Both the position numbers and the translations under genes were made by a program. A stretch of DNA of 64,000 bases. Source: Diadema setosum (Eukaryota; Echinodermata; Echinoidea; Diadematoida; Diadematidae). Location: the NCBI RefSeq assembly GCF_964275005.1, contig NC_092685.1, positions 14,971,579 through 15,035,578 of the forward strand, in the 5' to 3' direction. The notes beneath the pieces were generated by a model that did not search any database, was not told the origin of the DNA, and was given only the letters and a program-made list of their open reading frames with translations. Shown one piece after another: positions 58,027 to 64,000 of this stretch (positions within the stretch are counted from its first letter, which is position 1; every line of letters starts with the position of its first letter).

Positions 58027-60617
58027 GTATGTGCCCTATGTTGTCTTCTGTAGCATCAGCTGAATTGAGAAAAAAAGAAACAACCAGGCATTAGTATGTG
58101 CTACAGTGTGGTGGAGTGGGGTTTAATGCCCATGTGTTGTTCATAAAGTTTAAGATTCACATTCAGTGAACCCTTCTGTGGTCATCACCCATTCAGGCCA
58201 TTTTAGGGAATAACAATAATGTTGACTGATTAGTGCTCCCTTCATGCCTTTGGCATCAACAACAACAAAAACAACAAAAAGAAAGAAATCAAAACAGCTG
58301 ATGTACTATACTTGAGTGGCATTGCCTTTATGAAACAGTGTATGAAAGCACAAATTGACATGTGTCTGACGTATATGCTACTATGTCCATATATGCAGGC
58401 TACGTTACTTGACTTGGCTTTTCTCGACTTGACTACTTGCAGTAAAAACCTCGAATCATGAAGTGATGAAGCTTGTGGTTTTTTTTTTTTTAAATCACTT
58501 TGGCTTTTATACATATGCGCGCCATGAATGAGTGTACTGGAGATTAAATTTCTCTCGAAATGGTTTTACTTCACTTTTTTCCATGGTGAATTACTTTAAG
58601 CTGACATAGAGTCAGCATGGAAATTAGGTGTTCATGAAGAATTGATCATACACTTGACCATCATTTTTCTCTTTTTTTTTAGAGGAGGTTGACTACAGAC
58701 TGTACATGTGCTCTAGATACTTTGCAAACAGAAGTAAATTTTCGAATCAGATATGGCTGAGACAAAATTATATAAGAAGCAGTAAAATTTTACAAAGCCA
58801 ATTGAAGTGTTCCAAGTATTGGTCTGAACAGAAAATTGGCAAGGCTGAGGTTTATATGTGTATAGACAAAGCTGTCAGTGCAGTGAGTAAATATACTGTA
58901 AATCACAAAGTTGTAAAGGGTATGCTTACTATACTTCTGTGATTGAGACTATTTAAAATGTGATGTCATAGACACCAAGAAATTTCCTTGTGTCGTGTGG
59001 CATTTGACTGAAAGACATGCATAACAGTGATTGCTCATACAGTGGTTGTGCCATTTAATGCACTTAAATGCTTGAAGGGATTCCTTATGAAACCAGAACG
59101 TCAAATAAAAAAGACTGTAGAAGAAAAGAATATTTACCGACATTGAAATACTTGTACATGATCAGTGATGTAAGCATCATGCCACTATTATCAAGTTAAC
59201 CTTTTCTCTCTTTTTTTTTCCATCATGCAAAAAAAGGCAATTTAAACTACATGATCAGTAATCTTCCTGCAACATTGGGTCACTGTTTTTTTCTTCCCAT
59301 GGTAACACATTTTGTTTTACGAAATAATGACTTTTAAATATCTTGTTTATTGTTTCTCAACATCAAATGGAACCATAATGTACATGCATTATTTATTCAT
59401 CTTACAAACTGTATTGCAGACTATTGCAGCTGAACACAATGTTGCGCACACCATATTATTGTCTCTCCATGCAAGCCATCTTGCCTGCTGTTAGTGATCA
59501 ATAAACTTGATGTCAAAAGAGATGAATGCATGCAAACAATAGCAATGCCTTAGTGCGGTGAAGGAGAGTAAAACAAAAACAGCATTTATTTCCTACGTAT
59601 GATTTAAGGTACATGTAAATGGATGGCTGGTTTGGTTGCTTTTCCGAAATCTCTGCTTCTGTAGAATGCTCTACTATGTGTACATGCAGCATGAAGCAAG
59701 CACATACACCAGGAGTGAACATACTCTACTGTGCATAGTTTACTGCAGTGAAATAAAAAGTGTGCTATGATTCCATTTTTGTTCAATTCTTTTTCATTCA
59801 GATGATAGTCAATATATAACATGTACATGCATTACTCCTTACTGTAACCTGGTACTGGCCCTTTATAATTGTCCAGCTTATTGCACAGCCTCATTGAGGA
59901 CTGGTAAAGGTACCTTGATTGGCCAACAACGTTATGTGTCTGCATATATGGTGCAGTATGACTGAGCCCCTCCCTCGTATGGTGATGTGTTACTTGTACT
60001 TCTTGATGGTGGCATGGCTAAACCAAAGTCTAAATGTCATTGAAATGGTCAAACAATTATAAATAATATATGCTGTACATGTACTTTTATAATGAGCTAC
60101 ATGCTCTTACTCGAAAGGAGGGAACGAATGGTGATAGATTTGGGGTAAGTGGAAGTTGTAGATGCTGTGAGATGTGTAAGATTAATCCATTGCCTCCAGG
60201 GACCCACTGAATAGTGGCCAGAGTCTATAGGGAGCGTACAGCGTGATAAACTGGTTAAATTTTCAAAACACAGCTTGGCAGGAATAATAGAACTGAGGAG
60301 CAGCTAAATAACATGATGGTGTCTCATGGATTAAGCAGTACATGTACGTATACTAAAGCAGCGCAGGCATTCTGGGCATGGCAAACAGTTTATAACATTG
60401 GGGAAACCTATTCTGTGTATAGCTATCTGGTCATTACACATTGTTCATTATAGGTCCATGAAATAAATCTTGGATGAAACATCTATTTGTTTGTCTGTTT
60501 GCTTGTTCATCTTCTAAGCTTTTATATGCATCCCTTATGTCTTTTAATTGAACAATATCAGAGTGAAGATCACTGTCTGAATCATTTTTTTTTTTTAATT
60601 TTCAATGAGATGACTGT
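58027..60617. other. Convergent intergenic region
   Basis: Between the YIF1 stop and the mannosidase stop. AT-rich, with A/T-runs; AATAAA at 59500 on the plus strand and TTTATT at about 59586 (minus-strand AATAAA) could end the two transcripts. No further gene or repeat element recognised. Confidence 0.5.
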
Positions 60618-60766
60618 CTATGTGGGGGGTTTCTTCAGGTAAACGAAGAATGTCTTGATGTTTTGAGGATGTATCAGGACATTGAAAACTTGGTCAGTGG
60701 TTGCCTGTGGTTGGAGTCCTGCTGTTAGGTTGGCTGATGTCTGTACGGTTGGGTAGTCGAGATTGG
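60618..60766 (-). CDS. MAN2B2: MAN2B2-like last exon
   Basis: The acceptor CACTTTCTAG precedes (A)[19 protein letters not shown]; it ends [19 protein letters not shown] and TAG at 60620-60618. The HPxxIxTFFV motif is the family's C-terminal strand. Confidence 0.93.
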
Positions 60767-62076
60767 CTAGAAAGTGAAGCAGTGTGAGAGGAAAGTTGGC
60801 ATGTTAAAGGGATGGTACAGTATTGGTGGAGATGAGAATTGGGCTTTTAACTTTTTGCAAGATACCAAGAAAACACTTATACTATGTACAGAGCATACCA
60901 TTTTAAGAGGAATTCAAGGTTTATTTGATGGAAATCGTGTTTCGAATGACTGAAACATCCCAAAACAAAGTAAAACAAAGCAATCGTAATAAAGTGTGGG
61001 TCCCACACTTTATTAGAATCGCTCTTTTTTGGATATCTCAGCCATTTCAAAACCAATTTTCGTCAAATAAACGTTAAATTCCTCATAGAATTACATGCTC
61101 TTTCATATTTCATAGGAGGTTTGTCATTATCTCACCAAAAAATGTTAGGAATCTGAAATTAGGTCTCAACCAAAACTAAACGATCTCTTTAACATTACAT
61201 ATTTTACATTTTACAAATGTAAATGAAATAGGTATTTTGTGGAGCACAATAATATGTCTCTGCACCTGTATAATATGTATCAATCCATATACATGTATAT
61301 ATTATATCTAATATTGAATCATACATTGTACTTTACACTTTATTCCCATCCAACAAAAAGGTAATACACTGTACATGTACAATACACATAATGCAAAGCA
61401 TACACTTTACACATACAAAACGTACAAAAGATAATCAATTAAACTTTATCAACAAAAAGGCAATCCATAACACAAAGCATACATTCTACAAATATTGTCC
61501 TACTTTCTTTTAGTGTACATGCATTATATCAGGAAGAGCACAACTAAAAAAATGGACCTGTTCATTTGAATGGTAATGCAGTAACATGACACTTGGATAT
61601 GGAACAGTGTGAATGTGGAAATATTGCAACAAAACCTGTCACGTTGTACATAAAATATGTTTTTTTTCAGTGAATAAGTTTGTTGCATCTCCCGTGAACA
61701 ATGGCTATGGAGTTAGCCTGTTTGTGATAGGTATTCTATGTATAGAAATTAGTTCAGCTGTCCTGAGGGTAAGCACTGTACATGTATATTGTAAGGAAAT
61801 CACTGCCTCATTCCTAATAATCTGCAATGGTGAGCCGTCTTGTAGAATCTTTCAAAAAAGTGATTTATTAATCAGTCACGATTTTTACCCGAGTTGGTCT
61901 TCCAGTGCCACCGCTGCAGCCGAGCGATGTTCCACACTGTAGTCAGGCTTCGTTCGTTCACTCTGATCACCTCGCCCAGTGGGGCGAGAATAGCCTTGAC
62001 AGACACAGAGAAATTCAAGCATATAAAGAATGATTGCAATGTAGAGGAAGAGATGAAAATAAAGATAGATAGTTAA

Positions 62077-62120
<44 letters not shown>

Positions 62121-63589
62121 GTAGACAGATGAATAGATAGGTAGATAGAGATAGACGGTCGATATATGATGAATAATAGATTGATGATAGATATATAGAT
62201 AAATACATAGATAAATAGATATATAGATTGATAGATATATGATCGAGGGATGATAGATAAATGGTAGACAGATACATGATATATAGCTTGATGATAGATA
62301 AATAGATGGATAGATAGACAGATGATAGATAGATTGATAGATAGAGATGGATATGGGAGTGGGGGAGGAGGGCGATGAAGAAAGAGAGGACGGAGAGAAA
62401 ACGACCTTTATTTTCTGTCAATTCTTTACAAATGAAAACGACATTGACCTTGTGAGATGGGATCTGCTTGGAAAATTGAAAACTGTCTCAAGGCCCCGTC
62501 ATGGACATTTCGCCCACAACCCCACTCGCAACTTCCGGTATATAGGCCTACATCTTACAGTGTACTGTAATACAGAGATAAGATATGTCCAGCAATTGAG
62601 GCACATTGTTATATAACTTTGATGATATAATTTTGATTTTGATTATCATCTATACTGGCAGAATCTATGGTTTTCCTCCTTGGGTACAGCATGCAAACTT
62701 TATTAGATTGGAGTGGATCGCAGTGTTTGCATCGCGTTATAGGTCACCTCTATACAACCTCCAATCAGAGTCATACGCGTTGTCTTATGCCCTTGCACTT
62801 CTCAATAATGGCATACTAAGTAATTATTATGCCGAGAGCATTGATTACTACAAGGTTGTACAATAACGCTAAATTGATATTGGCTACCTATAGGCTACCT
62901 AACATTACATTACAGTCATGTGCATGGGCATTGTTTGAAGCTGTACCATGCACGTGTATTTCACTGAAGCTTAAAGCAATAAATTAATGCCGGCAATGTT
63001 AAATCCGAGAAAGCCGTTTGCAACCTTGTCGCATAAGAGGCCAATGAGATATTTCAGCAGTGATCCTAGATAGTGATAATATGCTTAGGAGTTGGTTTGG
63101 CGGTTGGCCGAGCAAGGGCGTTAACAATACACCCTACCTGGATGTCGACCATGACTGGCTTGGAGAGGATGGGATGTTCGCCAACCTCATAGAGATGCTG
63201 GAGTCGCAACAGGATGCGATCAAGGTTCGGCTCCGTGTCACCTGTAGTTCGGCAAGGCAGAGGAATTACATTGAAAATGATGAGTTCCCTTGCTAGACTA
63301 TCACTATGTCATCATCTTGCAATGCGTCTACAAAGATGGATGATCGTATAATTATGATGTAGGCCTCCATTAATAATTGTCAATTCAACTGATTTTCGAA
63401 TGAAGTGCATGCCCACGTGACCTAGGTATATTGATATAAGGTAATGCTATCTTGAGCAAAAATGACACACCTTCCGAATTGGATAACAGTGTTTAATTTG
63501 AAGAGACTAGATCCCAGGTTTATAATATCTTCCCAATTTTCTTTATCATCATCGACAATCGTGATCATCGTCATCACCACCACTACCAT

Positions 63590-63622
<33 letters not shown>

Positions 63623-63981
63623 TATCATCTTATTCTTACATATAAAATCTTATATAAAAATTATCCTTATTACTGCTACCATCACTAGATTTATCAATAA
63701 GACGAATAAACATACTGCTCTCAATTTAAAGAAGTTTGTGATAGAATAGGCCTTATACATAGGCATACATTGTATAGTAAGTTTTATGTACAACATCCTA
63801 TACTATTTTCGATGGGATATGTTCCTAAAATTACCCGTGTCTAATCGCTCGTTATCTTCAGATTCATTGAAATGCCAGCCTGGTATTTTGAACGTCAGAA
63901 GGTGCACGTTTGGGGGGAGTTCTGCAGAAAAAGCCGCGGCCACTCTTTGCCGAGGAGATCTGCCGAGAGAAGCCCAGTCGA
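60618..63981 (-). CDS. MAN2B2: MAN2B2-like lysosomal alpha-mannosidase, C-terminal four exons (partial)
   Basis: GH38 acid alpha-mannosidases trim mannose from N-glycans in lysosomes or as secreted enzymes. Visible exons on the minus strand: 63981-63835, 63241-63138, 61994-61889, 60766-60618; GT-AG introns, phases 1, 0, 1 all match. The peptide includes [58 protein letters not shown] and the end [20 protein letters not shown]. Human MAN2B2 has, in this order, an IPGW motif, LYHLYEVGEDPVLSQPV, EERSLTGTWDLSMLHRWSW and HPKEIRTFFIHF, from memory. These fit MAN2B2 better than MAN2B1. This is the C-terminal beta-sandwich region; the catalytic domain and signal peptide lie beyond the right edge. About 168 residues are in the window. 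Confidence 0.93.
60804..61192. mobile_element. MITE, family B, TTAA-flanked, 389 bp
   Basis: The left end is TTAAAGGGATGGTACAGTAT and the right end AACCAAAACTAAACGATCTCTTTAA in degraded form. The core palindrome GTGTGGGTCCCACAC lies at 60997-61011. Homologous along its length to 9543-9934. In the last intron of the mannosidase, 38 bp from the last exon's acceptor. Confidence 0.87.
61193..61888 (-). other. Rest of the last mannosidase intron
   Basis: AT-rich with repeated TACA and ACATACA motifs. The plus-strand open frame 61613-61942 is a shadow overlapping exon c. Confidence 0.55.
61889..61994 (-). CDS. MAN2B2: MAN2B2-like exon c
   Basis: The acceptor CTGTCAAG precedes [20 protein letters not shown]; the exon ends RWHWKTNS plus one G, donor GTAAAA. 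The ERSLT and RWxWKT motifs match the MAN2B2 branch. Confidence 0.92.
62065..62345. repeat. (GATA)n microsatellite, about 280 bp
   Basis: GATA/GATAGATA array with many GATT, GATG and AATA variants, in the mannosidase intron between exons b and c. The Tyr/Leu/Ser-rich minus frame across it is an artefact. Confidence 0.95.
62346..63137 (-). other. Mannosidase intron, nothing recognised
   Basis: Short unsupported plus-strand frames (62347-62866) with no splice partners. No repeat element seen. Confidence 0.5.
63138..63241 (-). CDS. MAN2B2: MAN2B2-like exon b
   Basis: The acceptor GAACTACAG precedes (G)[20 protein letters not shown]; the donor GTAGGG follows VMVDIQ. It carries the LLRLxHLYEVGE signature shared by lysosomal GH38 enzymes. 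The plus-strand open frame over the same bases is a shadow. Confidence 0.92.
63535..63640. repeat. (ATC)n/(ACC)n microsatellite
   Basis: ATCATC, then ACCACC, then ATCATCATC and ATT units in the mannosidase intron between exons a and b. Confidence 0.85.
63835..63981 (-). CDS. MAN2B2: MAN2B2-like exon a (first visible)
   Basis: A strong acceptor (TTCTCTTTCTTCTTCGCAG) precedes [20 protein letters not shown] and [20 protein letters not shown]. Donor GTAATT after RLDT plus one G. The exon begins with two bases of a split codon, so at least one more exon lies upstream, outside the window. Confidence 0.88.
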
Positions 63982-64000
63982 CTGCGAAGAAGAAAGAGAA

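Noticed and set aside
61885-62421. 178-codon minus frame
   Set aside because: Mostly the translation of the (GATA)n array, joined to an out-of-frame reading of mannosidase exon c.
63060-63296. Plus-strand exon ([13 protein letters not shown] and on)
   Set aside because: It is the shadow of the mannosidase exon b on the minus strand, which has matching splice sites and clear homology.

Overview
This window looks like nuclear DNA from a marine invertebrate deuterostome, most likely an echinoderm. It is AT-rich, its genes are split by long introns, and it is crowded with short inverted-repeat (MITE-like) elements, many flanked by TTAA, plus microsatellites and LINE 3' tails. The species call is inference from intron style and remembered repeat families, not from a database match.

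Three multi-exon protein genes can be assembled with canonical splice sites and matching phases. (1) Minus strand, 42043 to 28872, four exons, 379 residues: a coiled-coil protein with an Asn-Gly-rich linker and a predicted alpha/beta C-terminal domain; I do not recognise it as a named gene. (2) Plus strand, 46179 to 56941, seven exons, 315 residues: a YIF1 homologue, a five-span membrane protein of ER-Golgi transport. (3) Minus strand, 63981 to 60618: the last four exons of a MAN2B2-like GH38 lysosomal alpha-mannosidase, whose 5' part lies beyond the right edge. Genes 1 and 2 are head to head with about 4.1 kb between their start codons; genes 2 and 3 are tail to tail. Nothing suggests that they share a pathway.

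Region by region: 1-12 kb is repeat-rich and has no confident gene (direct repeats, at least seven MITE copies, LINE debris, two weak exon candidates near 7.4 and 10.4 kb). At 12.2-13.1 kb is a GC-richer patch with a strong minus-strand splice donor, perhaps a 5' exon. At 13.2-15.5 kb are fragmentary repeats that may be old LTR debris. From 15.5 to 28 kb there is AT-rich sequence with LINE tails, two adjacent hairpins near 21 kb, microsatellites and two inverted-repeat elements. From 28 to 42 kb is gene 1, whose introns hold a nested MITE pair, duplicated intron segments and a 655-bp foldback element with a 10-bp target duplication. From 42 to 46 kb is the intergenic region with a long (TATATC)n array. 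From 46 to 57 kb is YIF1, whose introns hold at least five transposon copies. From 57 to 60.6 kb is the convergent intergenic region with one more MITE. The remainder is the mannosidase tail with a MITE and GATA and ATC arrays in its introns.

I see no CRISPR array, rRNA gene, convincing tRNA gene or complete retroelement. The most interesting items are the unrecognised coiled-coil gene, the foldback element, a long hairpin downstream of the coiled-coil gene's stop, and several MITE families with TTAA or TA targets, including insertion of one MITE into another.
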